From Reyranella massiliensis 521 (GTDB lineage: Bacteria > Pseudomonadota > Alphaproteobacteria > Reyranellales > Reyranellaceae): DNA of 64,000 bases. Each line of letters begins with the position of its first letter. Positions within the stretch are counted from its first letter, which is position 1. The stretch lies in NCBI RefSeq assembly GCF_000312425.1, contig NZ_HE997181.1, positions 2,723,857 through 2,787,856 of the forward strand. Reading direction: 5' to 3'. The position numbers were made by a program, and so were the translations under genes. The notes below the pieces were generated by a model. It did not search any database and was not told the origin of the DNA. It saw nothing but the letters and a program-made list of their open reading frames with translations. This document shows positions 1-9,839 of this stretch, piece by piece.

Positions 1-1
1 A

Positions 2-901
2 CATCGCCAGCAGCGCCCGCCAGCCCGCGATCGACTGCGGCCGGTCGGAGGCGCGCACGGCCAGGCCCGCGTCGATGCCCGCGATCAGCCCCGGCGGGAA
101 GCCCGGCGGCGCGAGACGGGCCAGCGGCTTGTACTCATCGTCCAGCAGGCGGTCGAAGGCATTGGGCGGCGGCTCGCCGGTGATCGCGTGATAGAGCGTG
201 GCGGCGAGGCCGTAGATGTCGGTCCACGGCCCCTGCTTGGCCGAGGTCATCTGCTCGGTCGCGGCATAGCCCGGCGTGAAGATCGCCGTCATCGCGACCG
301 TGCGCCCGGTCATCGCCGCGCGCGACGCGCCGAAGTCGATCAGCGTCGGATTGCCCCGCGCGTCGAGCAGGATGTTGGCGGGCTTGATGTCGCGATGCAG
401 GAAGCCCGCATCGTGCACCTGCTCCAGCCCGTCGAGCAGCGTGCGCAGGATGCGTTCGACGTCGGCGCCGTCGAGCGGCGGCCCTGCCTTGATGCGGCCC
501 TCCAGCGTGTCGCCGCGCAGCATCTCCATGACGATGTAGGCGGTGCCGTTGGTTTCGAGGAAGTCAAAGACCCGCACGATGCCCGGCGCGTGATGCAGGC
601 TGGCCAGCGTGCGGCCTTCGGCGACGAAGCGGTCGCGACCCCAGGCGAAATCCTCGGCGACCTTGGTCGAGCGCGGCAGCACGGTCCGGCCGTTGGAACG
701 GTAGGCCAGCAGGGTCGGCAGGTATTCCTTGATCGCGACCTCGCGGTGGAGCTGGCCGTCGCTGGCACGATAGGTGATGCCGAAGCCGCCCTGGCCCAGC
801 ACGGCCAGCACCTCGTGTCGCCCGATCCTGGTGCCCGGCTTCAACGCAACGATATCGGCATCCGACGCATGCTCTGCCCCGTCGGACTTCTGCTCCGCCA
901 T
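2..901 (-). CDS. Serine/threonine protein kinase, Hanks type (C-terminal part outside window)
   Basis: Three hundred codons are visible from the ATG at 901 and the frame runs off the left edge. The protein phosphorylates Ser/Thr residues of unknown targets. Kinase landmarks are in order: glycine-rich loop GQGGFGITY (about residues 36-44), ATP-binding Lys58 in AIKEY, catalytic loop HRDIKPAN (169-176), DFG-type IDFGAS (188-193) and an APE-like segment TPGYAATEQ. The GFGITY loop and KEYLP sequence are typical of proteobacterial kinases that often carry a long C-terminal sensor or caspase-like extension, which would lie outside. The methyltransferase remnant diverges from it. Family call firm; partner unknown. 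Confidence 0.9.
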   Translation of the reverse strand, partial: MAEQKSDGAEHASDADIVALKPGTRIGRHEVLAVLGQGGFGITYRASDGQLHREVAIKEYLPTLLAYRSNGRTVLPRSTKVAEDFAWGRDRFVAEGRTLASLHHAPGIVRVFDFLETNGTAYIVMEMLRGDTLEGRIKAGPPLDGADVERILRTLLDGLEQVHDAGFLHRDIKPANILLDARGNPTLIDFGASRAAMTGRTVAMTAIFTPGYAATEQMTSAKQGPWTDIYGLAATLYHAITGEPPPNAFDRLLDDEYKPLARLAPPGFPPGLIAGIDAGLAVRASDRPQSIAGWRALLAM

Positions 902-1098
902 GACGCCTGACTGCCCCACCGCTCCATCCCGCAACGCACGCGGGATCCACCGGACAAGGCGATACTCCAGAACGTCGAGCGAGGTCCAGTGCGTCGCCGC
1001 CGCGGGTGCGTGCATCGCCGTGGCCGCCCGGCTGTTGTAAACTGGTCCAAAAGGGCGAGGCCGGAAAATCGCTGCCTGAAACCATGGGGAGGCGAACG

Positions 1099-1904
1099 GT
1101 GAACGAACCTGCGATGCTGGGTACGAGTAGCTTCCAGAACGCGGATCGTTACGAGCAGCTCATGGGCCGCTGGAGCCGCCGGCTGGCGCCTTCGCTGATC
1201 AGGTTCGGCGGCCTTGGCGACGGCGATCGCGTGCTCGACATGGGCTGCGGCACGGGCAGCCTGATCTTCGCGCTGCCGGACTTCGCCAACGTCGCATCGG
1301 CCACCGGGATCGATCTGACCGAGGCCTATGTCGCCGCTGCGCGCGCGCGGAATACCGATCCGCGTCTTTCCTTCGACGTGGGCGACGCGCGCGCCCTGCC
1401 ATACGCCGATTCGTCGTTCGATCGGGCCTTCTCGCTGCTGGTTCTGCACTTCATCCCCGACGCCCGGAAGGCGGTCGAGGAAATGCGCCACGTCGTCCGT
1501 CCCGGCGGCACGATTGCTGCCGCGGTGTGGGACAGCTACGGCGGACAACCCTTTGCAAGAATCCTCTGGGACATCGCCGGTGTCCTCGATCCCGCGCTGG
1601 AGCGGCCCCTCTTCCGTCCTCTCACCGGGCCCGGCGAGATGGAGCAGCTATGGCTGGATCTCGGCTTGCGCGACGTGGAGCAGGTCAGCTTGCTGATCCA
1701 CATGGAGTCTAGTCCTTCGAGGACTACTGGGCACCGTTCGCCAGCGGCGAAGGACCCCATGGGCAGTACGTCGTCAAACTGCCCGAGGAAAAGCGCGACA
1801 TTCTGAGAGAGCATGTACGCCGCGCCTATGTCGCCAATCGTCCCGACGGGCCCCGCTCCATGGTTTCCGTCGCATGGGCCTGTCGTGGCAGGGTGCCAGA
1901 GTGA
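1099..1904 (+). pseudogene. Class I SAM-dependent methyltransferase, frameshifted near the C-terminus
   Basis: A Rossmann methyltransferase of the ubiE/biotin-C type: motif I VLDMGCGTG, the acidic GIDLTEAYV, a DVGDARALPY segment and FSLLVLHFI. Start chosen at GTG 1099 because GGGGAGG (1086-1092) sits six bases upstream. After HMES near 1711 the frame becomes nonsense, but another frame continues coherently (SFEDYWAPFASGEG then KLPEEKRDIL to PRSMVSVAWACRG) up to the TGA at 1902-1904. One missing base between about 1705 and 1713 explains this. Either a recent pseudogene or a sequencing error; the catalytic fold before the break is intact. Confidence 0.75.
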
Positions 1905-2125
1905 GCGACCAGCCGCGCGAAGCGATGCAACGCCGGAATGGGGGCGAGCCTCCGCATTCCGGAGTCGCTGCCAGTCCGGAATCTATAAGCACACAGTCTA
2001 GGCCGCGTACTCATAAAATCGACGGCATCAATCGATGTCCGCTTGTCCCCCGAGAGCGACGCAAAAGCGGACGTTGCCTGACTTCCGAAATGGGCCGAAA
2101 GCGACCGTGAGCAGACTGCGATAAG

Positions 2126-2977
2126 CTAGCGCCGCGGCGTCCTTCCGCGGATGCGGTCGAAGCCCTGCTTGATCGCGGCGAAGCGCCTGTCGATCGTGGC
2201 TTCGTGCTCGGTGTCGGTGAAGATGTAGGGCCAGTCATTTTCGATTGCCTCGCGAACCAGTTCGCCGACATAGAGCGGATCGATGCCAAATTTGTTGGTC
2301 CGCTCCTGGAGTGCCTTGATATTATCGGCGATCGGTCCTTCAGTCGGCGGACTGCCGATCTTCTCAACGATCCGCTGCGGCACGTTGCGACGAAAACTAA
2401 AGATCTGAGTGCGGACAACGCCCGGACACAGGACGGATACCCCGATTTTCCGCGGCGCGAGCGCCTTACGCAGTCCTTCGGATAGAGCCACCACTCCATA
2501 TTTGGTCACATCATACTGCGGACTTCCTCCAGCGATCAGCCCGAAGACGGACGCCGTGGAAACAACTTGCCCTCCTTCGCCGTGCGCCTCGATCAGCGGA
2601 CCGAAAATCTCGATGCCCCAAATCACCGACATCAGATTGACGTCGAGAACCCAATTCCAACCCGCATCTGTCCAATGACCATAACCCCGGCCGCCGGCGA
2701 CCCCCGCATTGTTGACCAGAATATGGACTTTTCCGTAGCGCGACACGGTAGCATCCGCTGCGGCTTGGAGGTCTGCTTTAAGCGATACATCCGCTCTCAC
2801 GCCGTCAACGTCGGCGTTGGTAAGTTTCAATTTCGCTACAGCCGTTGCTAACGCCTCTTCCTCGATGTCGCATAACATGACACTTACCCCGGCGTGCGAC
2901 AGCGCCGTGGCGATCCCTAATCCGATGCCTGATGCTGCTCCGGTGACGAAGGCTGTCCGTCCGGTAAGGTCTTGCAT
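2126..2977 (-). CDS. Short-chain dehydrogenase/reductase
   Basis: A classical SDR of 283 residues that should oxidise or reduce a hydroxyl/carbonyl substrate with NAD(P). Cofactor loop TGAASGIG near residue 12, NNAG at about 91-94, catalytic Ser in STASVFG and the YDVTK (YxxxK) pair, followed by CPGVVRT. Substrate cannot be read. The gene looks AT-richer than its neighbours and lies between a broken methyltransferase and a decayed IS, so it may have arrived by transfer. Confidence 0.85.
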   Translation of the reverse strand: MQDLTGRTAFVTGAASGIGLGIATALSHAGVSVMLCDIEEEALATAVAKLKLTNADVDGVRADVSLKADLQAAADATVSRYGKVHILVNNAGVAGGRGYGHWTDAGWNWVLDVNLMSVIWGIEIFGPLIEAHGEGGQVVSTASVFGLIAGGSPQYDVTKYGVVALSEGLRKALAPRKIGVSVLCPGVVRTQIFSFRRNVPQRIVEKIGSPPTEGPIADNIKALQERTNKFGIDPLYVGELVREAIENDWPYIFTDTEHEATIDRRFAAIKQGFDRIRGRTPRR

Positions 2978-3265
2978 GTGCGTGTTTCCGTTGCTTTTGC
3001 AATTGGCCTTAGCAGATACCTATCTGGCTTCGCTGAGTTTATCGAGCTTCGGCTCAAGGCGTCCGCTCGCCTTAACCGTGGCCGGATCATCTGGATGCGG
3101 CGGGCCGCGTGCCACGCCCGGTTTGGGTCACGAACGACAAAACTCATAGTAAGCATAATGCGTCCACTTTCGGGCGCATCGCGACCAGATCGCCGTCGGT
3201 CGCAGCCCCGTTGAGACCAACCGCCGAGCCGTGATTCAAGCCTCCGACTGAAGGGGGTCCGAATC

Positions 3266-4026
3266 ATGCGCTACGAACTCTCCGACGAGGAATAGACTGC
3301 CATCAGGCCGATGCTGCCGAACAAGCCGCGCGGCGTCCCACGGGTAAACGACCGTCGCGTCCTCAATGGCATCTTTTGGGTCTTGCGATCTGGAGCGCCG
3401 TGGCGTGACCTTCCAATCAACTTCGGTCCGTACACCACCTGCTACAATCGCTTCGTTCGCTGGCGGCGAGCTGGCGTATGGAGCCGCATCATAAACGCCC
3501 TTGCCGCTGCTCACGACGCGGCTGTGCAGATGATCGACACTTCCATTGTCCGCGTGCATCAGCACGGAGCGTGCATTGCGAGGAACCAACGGCAATCGAT
3601 GGGACGATCAAGAGGCGGATTGACCAGCAAGATCCATGCGCTCGTGGACAGCAATGGCCTTCCGGTACGGCTGGCACTGCCCCCCGGTGAGGCTCACGAT
3701 AATCGGCATGCCTGCAAACTTCTGTCTCGGCTGAAGTCCGGATCGACGCTGCTTGCCGACCGCGGCTACGACGCTGATTGGATCAGGAAGCTTGCCATGA
3801 AGAAAGGCGCATGGGCAAACATCCCGCCCAAGAGCAATCGCAACGGTCCGATCTGCTTCAGTCCTTATCTGTATCGGGCTCGCAACAAGTCGAGTGTTTC
3901 TTCAATAGGATCAAGCAATGCCGTCGGGTCGCGACGCGTTACGACAAGCTTGCCGCTAACTACCTGGCCTTCGTCCAGCTCGCTTCAACCAGGCTATGGC
4001 TCCGCGCTAATGAGTCCACGTCCTAG
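3266..4026 (+). mobile_element. Degenerate IS5-family transposase
   Basis: Transposase of the IS5/IS427 type, reading from ATG 3266 (MRYELSDEE) with a DDE-type core: QMIDTSIVRVHQHG, GGLTSKIHALVD, LLADRGYDADW and finally FFNRIKQCRRVATRYDK. It is broken twice: an amber TAG at 3293-3295 where a Trp codon is usual, and a loss of frame at about 3886-3890 (one base missing between RARN and QVECFF). A plausible left terminal sequence with TGATTCAAG lies at 3226-3240. No matching inverted copy follows the stop, so the right end appears lost. Almost certainly inactive. Confidence 0.8.
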
Positions 4027-4304
4027 TTCTTCGCTTCGTCGGCTCCGCTTGTCGCGAGGGCCTGCAGCAGACCCTTCTCTGCCGCAGAATTCGCGGCAGG
4101 CGATACGCCCAGCAATGCCGAGTAGCGCTGCTGGCCGATCGGCGTAAGCCGCACGCCCGACTCCGAGACCTCGATCAATTCAAGGCCCTTCAGCCGCGCG
4201 ACGGCTCTGGCCGACAGCACGTCTCTCGGTCCCATGCCGAGGGCGACGCGACGCAACGCGACTTCTTCATGTGGACTGAGCGGCGCATTAAGGCTTCGTG
4301 TCAT
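4023..4304 (-). CDS. Small conserved protein, winged-helix-like, paralogue of the one at 54601
   Basis: Ninety-three residues with no family name I recognise. It opens with LNAPLSPHEEVALRRVALG and continues with a helix-helix-strand pattern (ARAVARLKGLELIEVSESGVRLTPIGQQRY) resembling a winged helix. The protein at 54601-54897 shares the same opening, the VARLK/LVRLK helix and the GQQRY motif, so they are paralogues. The stop overlaps the transposase stop by four bases: the IS right end was lost exactly at this gene's 3' edge. Function unknown; a DNA-binding role is only suggested by the pattern. Confidence 0.6.
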   Translation of the reverse strand: MTRSLNAPLSPHEEVALRRVALGMGPRDVLSARAVARLKGLELIEVSESGVRLTPIGQQRYSALLGVSPAANSAAEKGLLQALATSGADEAKN

Positions 4305-4533
4305 GGAAGATCCCTTCCCGCTCTGAGAACCCAGCTAAGTCGCTTTGAACGGCGCTGGCAAGAACGCACTTCGTCGCGACGCACATTCGAGCCATGTCCG
4401 AAAAGCAGGCACTGGCAGCACTCTGCGTGCGGGAGCGCCAAAGCCCGTCTTCACCTATGCGCGAGCCACACTGTTGGAGAGTGCCTCCGGCCAGTTATGC
4501 TCGCTATGCTCGTTCCAGCAGAGGGAGGCGCAT

Positions 4534-6210
4534 ATGGCGGCCGATCGGGACAACGAGACCCCCAACGACAAAGCGATGAGAGACGCCCCCGCGAAGGCCG
4601 GGCGACGCGGCATGCTTCTGGGCGGCACGGCGCTGTCGGCGCTGGCGGTCGCCACGCTCGGCGCGCCGGTCCGGCTGGCGCAGGCGCAGCAGGCGGCCCC
4701 CGCTCCCGGTGCCGCCGGCAAGAAGCCCAATATCCTGGTGATCTTCGGCGACGATATCGGCGTGCCGCAGATCAGCGCCTACACGATGGGCCTGATGGGC
4801 TATCGCACGCCCAACATCGACCGCATCGCCGCCGAAGGCGCGATCTTCACCGACTCCTACGGCCAGCAGAGCTGCACCGCCGGCCGCGCGTCCTTCATCC
4901 TGGGACAGGAGCCGTTCCGTACCGGCCTGCTCACCATCGGCATGCCCGGCGATCCCCACGGCATCCAGGCATGGATGCCCACCATCGCCGACGTGATGAA
5001 GGTGCAGGGCTACGCCACGGGACAATTCGGCAAGAACCATCTCGGCGACCGCGACGAACATCTGCCGACGGCGCATGGCTTCGACGAGTTCTTCGGCAAC
5101 CTCTACCACCTCAATGCCGAGGAGGAGCCGGAAGGCTACTTCTATCCGAAGGATCCCGAGTTCCGGAAGAAGTACGGCCCGCGCGGCGTGCTGAAGACCT
5201 CGGCCGACGGCAAGATCGAGGATACAGGCCCGCTCAACACCAAGCGCATGGAGACCATCGACGAGGAGTTCCTGAAGTCGGCCAAGGATTTCATCGACCG
5301 CCAGGTCAAGGCCGACAAGCCGTTCTTCTGCTGGTTCAACTCGACGCGCATGCACGTCTTCACCCACCTCAAGAAGGAATCGCAGGGCAAGACCGGCAAG
5401 GGCATCCATGCCGACGGCATGGCCGAGCACGATGCGATGGTGGGCGAACTGCTGAAGCTGCTCGACGATCTCAAGATCGCCGACAACACCATCGTCCTCT
5501 ACACCACCGACAACGGCGCGGAGATCGCGCTGTGGCCGGACGGCGCCATGACGATGTTCCACGGCGAGAAGGGCACGACCTGGGAAGGCGGCTTCCGCAT
5601 TCCGATGATGGTGCGCTGGCCCGGCGTCATCAAGCCGGGCACGCAGATCAACGACCCGATCTCCCTGATCGACTGGTTCCCGACCCTCGCCGCGGCGGCG
5701 GGCGAGCCCAACATCAAGGACAAGATGAAGGCGGGCTATGCCGCAGGCGGCAAGACCTTCAAGGTCCATCTCGACGGCTACAACTTCCTCCCCTTCTTCA
5801 AGGGCGAGGCCAAGCAGGGGCCGCGCGACGCAATCTACTACTTCGACCAGGGCGGCAACCTGAACGCCATTCGGTGGAACGACTGGAAGGTCAGCTTCGC
5901 GGTCGCCTCCGAAGGCAACATCGCGACGGCCACGCGCGAGATCCCGTCGTGGGCGCTGATCACCAACCTGCGGATGGACCCGTATGAACGCGGCATGCGG
6001 GAGGGCGGCAACGCGATGGACTTCTTCGCCCGCCAGATCTGGCTGCTCGTGCCGATCCAGGGGAAGATCAAGGAGTTCTTCGCCGACTTCGACCAGTATC
6101 CCTTCCAGCTCGGCAGTTCGCTCAACGCCGCAGGCATCAACTATGGATTGATGCAGCAGCAGCAGGCGCTGAAACGCCTGAAGGATGTCGAGAACATGCG
6201 GCCGCGCTGA
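4534..6210 (+). CDS. Arylsulfatase, Tat-exported
   Basis: A sulfatase of 558 residues hydrolysing sulfate esters in the periplasm. Start at ATG 4534 because GAGGGAGG (4521-4528) is well spaced. A twin-arginine signal is visible (R24-R25, then GMLLGGTALSALAVATLG). Metal-binding Asp73-Asp74 (FGDDIG) and the modification motif C114-TAGR follow; that cysteine is converted to formylglycine in this family. Later TTDNGAE and HGEKGTTWEGG motifs are also typical. An anaerobic- or FGE-type maturase must be encoded elsewhere. Length is normal. Natural substrate unknown. Confidence 0.93.
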   Translation: MAADRDNETPNDKAMRDAPAKAGRRGMLLGGTALSALAVATLGAPVRLAQAQQAAPAPGAAGKKPNILVIFGDDIGVPQISAYTMGLMGYRTPNIDRIAAEGAIFTDSYGQQSCTAGRASFILGQEPFRTGLLTIGMPGDPHGIQAWMPTIADVMKVQGYATGQFGKNHLGDRDEHLPTAHGFDEFFGNLYHLNAEEEPEGYFYPKDPEFRKKYGPRGVLKTSADGKIEDTGPLNTKRMETIDEEFLKSAKDFIDRQVKADKPFFCWFNSTRMHVFTHLKKESQGKTGKGIHADGMAEHDAMVGELLKLLDDLKIADNTIVLYTTDNGAEIALWPDGAMTMFHGEKGTTWEGGFRIPMMVRWPGVIKPGTQINDPISLIDWFPTLAAAAGEPNIKDKMKAGYAAGGKTFKVHLDGYNFLPFFKGEAKQGPRDAIYYFDQGGNLNAIRWNDWKVSFAVASEGNIATATREIPSWALITNLRMDPYERGMREGGNAMDFFARQIWLLVPIQGKIKEFFADFDQYPFQLGSSLNAAGINYGLMQQQQALKRLKDVENMRPR

Positions 6211-6231
6211 CGGCCCGCGGGCGCAGTCCCG

Positions 6232-6996
6232 TCAGGACTTCATCGACGCGAGCAGGTCGACATAGGGCTGCTCGCTGGCCCGCAAGAAACCGTGCCGGGG
6301 CCGGTCGAGGTCGATCGTCATCCAGAGCGACGCCGCCAGCACCAGGGCAAAGGCAGTGCTCAGGATGAAGAAGCGACGGCGCGCGAGGCCGTTGTCGAAG
6401 CCGATCATCCCCATGCCGACCGCGGCGGTGACGACGATGACGATCAGGATCGGCTGCGGCACATGCCGGCGCGCGGCGGACAGGTGCTCGGAGTGGATGT
6501 CGATGACGTCGTTGAGCGCCGGCAGCATGAAGTTGGCGAACTCGCGGTCCGTTCCGACGCCGGCCATGCCGCTCCGCCAAAGGCGGTTCTGCATTTCGCC
6601 GGCCTTTGCCAGAAGCCGCTGGATGTTCGCCGGGTCGAAGCTCCTCAACAACTCCAGGCGGTCGTTCGCATACTGCCGCAGCTCGGTCTGCACCTCGCCG
6701 CGCTGGGGCTCGGGCAGCAGCATGGCCCGCAGCCAGGCCGTGCCGATGGCATTGGCCTCCTTCACGATCAGGTCCTGCCGGTCGATGAAGCGGCTGCCCG
6801 CCCCGGCGAAGCTGAAGCCGACGAGGAATGTGACCAAGGCCAGGATGGCGTTGCGGATCATGTCGACGCGACGCTTGTACTCGTCGTCGACCTTCCCGAC
6901 CCTGAAGCCGAGGCGGTAGCCCACCTCGTGGCAGGCCAGCAGGATCACCAGGAGGAGGCCCGCGACCTCAAAGGGAGACGATGTCAGGGGCTGCAC
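6232..6996 (-). CDS. DUF4239-like (bestrophin-like) membrane protein
   Basis: Inner-membrane protein with two N-terminal segments (VAGLLLVILLACHEVGYRLG and NAILALVTFLVGFSFAG) and two near the C-terminus (ILIVIVVTAAVGMGMIG and FFILSTAFALVLAASLW). The soluble middle contains DRQDLIVKEANAIGTAWLRA, which is characteristic of the DUF4239 family. GTG 6996 is preferred because the membrane helix then starts a few residues in; the frame is open to 7125 but the extra 43 residues look non-conserved. No clear Shine-Dalgarno. Function unestablished; family call good. Confidence 0.75.
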   Translation of the reverse strand: MQPLTSSPFEVAGLLLVILLACHEVGYRLGFRVGKVDDEYKRRVDMIRNAILALVTFLVGFSFAGAGSRFIDRQDLIVKEANAIGTAWLRAMLLPEPQRGEVQTELRQYANDRLELLRSFDPANIQRLLAKAGEMQNRLWRSGMAGVGTDREFANFMLPALNDVIDIHSEHLSAARRHVPQPILIVIVVTAAVGMGMIGFDNGLARRRFFILSTAFALVLAASLWMTIDLDRPRHGFLRASEQPYVDLLASMKS

Positions 6997-7256
6997 GTCG
7001 GGACCGTCGCGATCATGGAAGGCTGGCGATTTCCCAGGGAACAGAAGACCCGCCGCGTTCCTGACCCATCCGCTCGCTCCGACCGCATCGCACGCCATCC
7101 TCGATCCCGCCGGCACGGCGGTCAACTTCTTTGCCGCGCCCTGCAGGTTGCCGCCGGGTTCCGGGCCGGCAACTGGGCGGGCGTTCCGGCGTTGTCACCT
7201 CGGATGCTTGCAGGACAGGCGGCACTGGCGTGCCTGCCCGACGAAAGGTGAGACGC

Positions 7257-7445
7257 GTGACCGAGTTCCTTCGACAAAGCCGCTTCGTCGGCGCGACCAT
7301 GCTCCTGATGACCGCTCTTGGCCTGGCGGGCTGCGGCGTCGTTGCAGCCCCTGTGCGCGTCAGCAGCGCTGTGGTGAAGGTCGTGCCGGTGGCCGGCGAC
7401 GTCGTGGCCGCCCCGCTCGACGTGACCGCCGACGTCATCGACTGA
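7257..7445 (+). CDS. Small lipoprotein, DUF6726-like
   Basis: Sixty-two residues from GTG 7257 with a signal peptide and lipobox (LGLAGC). The mature part, GVVAAPVRVSSAVVKVVPVAGDV then AAPLDVTADVID, is the short hydrophobic AAP/VVGDV/DAID pattern I associate with DUF6726 proteins. It lies divergent from the DUF4239-like gene. Role unknown, presumably envelope. Confidence 0.65.
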   Translation: MTEFLRQSRFVGATMLLMTALGLAGCGVVAAPVRVSSAVVKVVPVAGDVVAAPLDVTADVID

Positions 7446-7758
<313 letters not shown>

Positions 7759-9663
7759 ATGTCTTCACCACTCGCTGCATCGGCTGTCCTGTTCCAGGAC
7801 GATTTCTCGGTCAACGGCACCCTCAACGCCGCCAACTGGGACTACAATCACTGGAGCCAGAACAACAACTCGTCGTTCCTTGGCCAGACCCAGATGCGGC
7901 AGAACCTGCCCTCTGCCGAAAACGGCATGGCCCGCATCAAGATGGACACCTACACGCCGCCGCCGCCGGACAACCCGAACGCGCAGTCCAATTCCTATTA
8001 CGGCTCGGAAGCGATCACCACCCAGGCGTGGGACCTGACCGGCGGCGCTCTCGCCTTCGAGGGCAAGTTCCGGTTCGAGGGCACCCAGGGCGGCATGATC
8101 GCCGGCTTCTTCTCCTACGAGAAGTTCGACATAGGCAAAGGCAACAAGGTCCACGACGAAATCGACTTCGAGATCATCACTAGCCAGATGGCGAAGATCT
8201 CGACCAACGTCTTCAAGCATCAGGAAAGCGGCACGCCGCAATCGATTGCGGTGGATGGCGGCCTGGGCATCGACCATGTCTACCGTTTCGAATGGCTGCC
8301 CTCGGTGGTGCGCTGGTTCGTCGACGGCAAGCTGATCCGCGAAGACACCCAGCACGTGCCGACCAAGCCGCAGCAGCTCCACATCAACCTGTGGGGCGCG
8401 CCGCAGACCGATCCGCCGAACGGCGGGCCATGGGGCAAGAACCCCGGCGATCCGACCGGACCGAACATCACCGATCCGACGCTGCTGCTCGCCAAGACGC
8501 CGGCCGAGAACAAGAGCTACTATTTCGACGTCGACTACGTGAAGGTCGAGCGCCTCAGCACGCAGCTCGGCGACGGCGGCCACAACAACATGCTGGGCAG
8601 CGCGGCGGCCGAGGCCATCGACGGCGCGGCGGGCGACGACGTGATCGACGCAGGCGACGGCCACGACGTGGTCGCGGGCGGCGAAGGCAACGACACGCTG
8701 ATCGGCGGCAACGGCGACGACTCGCTCTACGGCGGCACCGGCACCAACCTGCTTCGCGGCGGCGCGGGCGCGGACCGCTTCCACACCGCCGACGGTACGG
8801 ACACGATCCGCGATACCCTGGCCAACCTCAACGGCGACACGATGGCCGGCCTCGGCGCCAACGATACGGTGCACGTCGAGGGCGTGCAGGTCGGACGCGG
8901 CGACGTCGCCGTCGCGCCGGGCACGGGCGGCAGCTCCGTCACCATCGGCGGCACGACCTTCCAGGTGGAAGGCGACCATTCCGGCGGCGACTTCATGACG
9001 GTGGCGCGCGGCAACGGCCCCGATGCCCACACGCTGCTGACCTTCCAGAACTTCCTGCCGACCCTGGCGGAAGGCGCGCGGGTCGACGCGGGAAAGATCA
9101 ACGGCATCGCCAACGAGCCGTTCCTGACCGGCGACGGCACGGTGGGCTTCACGGCGGAGCTGAAGTCGGCGGCGTCGGCCTACGCCAACACGCTGGGCTA
9201 CTACAAGATCGCCGCGGACGGCACGATCGGCGACGTCAACATCCTGTTCAACAACACGATGAACGTGGCGGCGGGCGCGCGCACCGTCGACCTCGGCACG
9301 CCTGCGGATGGCGAGCGCGTGGCCTTCTTCCTGATCCAGAACGGCTTCAGCAAGTTCGGCGCGCTGCCGGACAACCTGTCGTTCCTCAATCCGGGCGTGG
9401 GAACGCCGGCCGACATCGACACCGGCAACACGCCGATCCTGCAAAGCGCGACGCTGGGCGTGCTCTCCGGCGCCGCCATCTTCCACTCGCTGTCGACGCT
9501 CAATCCGAACGACGCGATCCAGGTCCTCTCCGGCACCTCGGCCGGCGGCAAGGAACTGCTGATCGGCTTCGAGGACCTGCCGAGCGCCACCGGCGACAAC
9601 GACTTCCAGGACGTCGTCATCAGCATCAAAGTCGATACCAGCGACTTCCTGCTCGGCGCCTAG
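7759..9663 (+). CDS. Secreted GH16 glycanase with RTX repeats and DUF4114-like C-terminus
   Basis: A 634-residue secreted enzyme. The N-terminal domain (about 10-265) is a glycoside hydrolase family 16 fold with active-site motif E134-I-D136-F-E138, expected to cleave beta-1,3/1,4-glucans or related polysaccharides. Residues about 270-345 carry calcium-binding RTX nonapeptides (GGEGNDTLIGGNGDDSLYGG). The last third, with GYYKIAADGTIGDVNILF and LLIGFEDLP...NDFQDVV, resembles DUF4114. There is no Sec signal, so export by a type I secretion system is expected; none is in this window. A strong terminator follows at 9702. GH16 and RTX calls firm, DUF4114 probable. Confidence 0.9.
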   Translation: MSSPLAASAVLFQDDFSVNGTLNAANWDYNHWSQNNNSSFLGQTQMRQNLPSAENGMARIKMDTYTPPPPDNPNAQSNSYYGSEAITTQAWDLTGGALAFEGKFRFEGTQGGMIAGFFSYEKFDIGKGNKVHDEIDFEIITSQMAKISTNVFKHQESGTPQSIAVDGGLGIDHVYRFEWLPSVVRWFVDGKLIREDTQHVPTKPQQLHINLWGAPQTDPPNGGPWGKNPGDPTGPNITDPTLLLAKTPAENKSYYFDVDYVKVERLSTQLGDGGHNNMLGSAAAEAIDGAAGDDVIDAGDGHDVVAGGEGNDTLIGGNGDDSLYGGTGTNLLRGGAGADRFHTADGTDTIRDTLANLNGDTMAGLGANDTVHVEGVQVGRGDVAVAPGTGGSSVTIGGTTFQVEGDHSGGDFMTVARGNGPDAHTLLTFQNFLPTLAEGARVDAGKINGIANEPFLTGDGTVGFTAELKSAASAYANTLGYYKIAADGTIGDVNILFNNTMNVAAGARTVDLGTPADGERVAFFLIQNGFSKFGALPDNLSFLNPGVGTPADIDTGNTPILQSATLGVLSGAAIFHSLSTLNPNDAIQVLSGTSAGGKELLIGFEDLPSATGDNDFQDVVISIKVDTSDFLLGA

Positions 9664-9701
9664 CGCTGCCGGCCGCCCATCGGCCCCGGCTCTCGACGAA
9701 G

Positions 9702-9732
9702 CGCCCGCCCCTCCCACGGGGCGGGCGTTTTT
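9702..9732 (+). terminator. Rho-independent terminator after the GH16-RTX gene
   Basis: A perfect 10-bp stem (CGCCCGCCCC, 9702-9711, pairing with 9718-9727) with a six-base loop, followed by TTTTTC. Confidence 0.9.
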
Positions 9733-9839
9733 CGTTGCGCCGATTGCGCTGAATTCTTGCTCGTTGCCCAACGACTGCAATTCGTTCCATGGTGCGCCCG
9801 CCCGACAGTCCCGGCTGCGGCAGAGCACCTGGACCGAGG

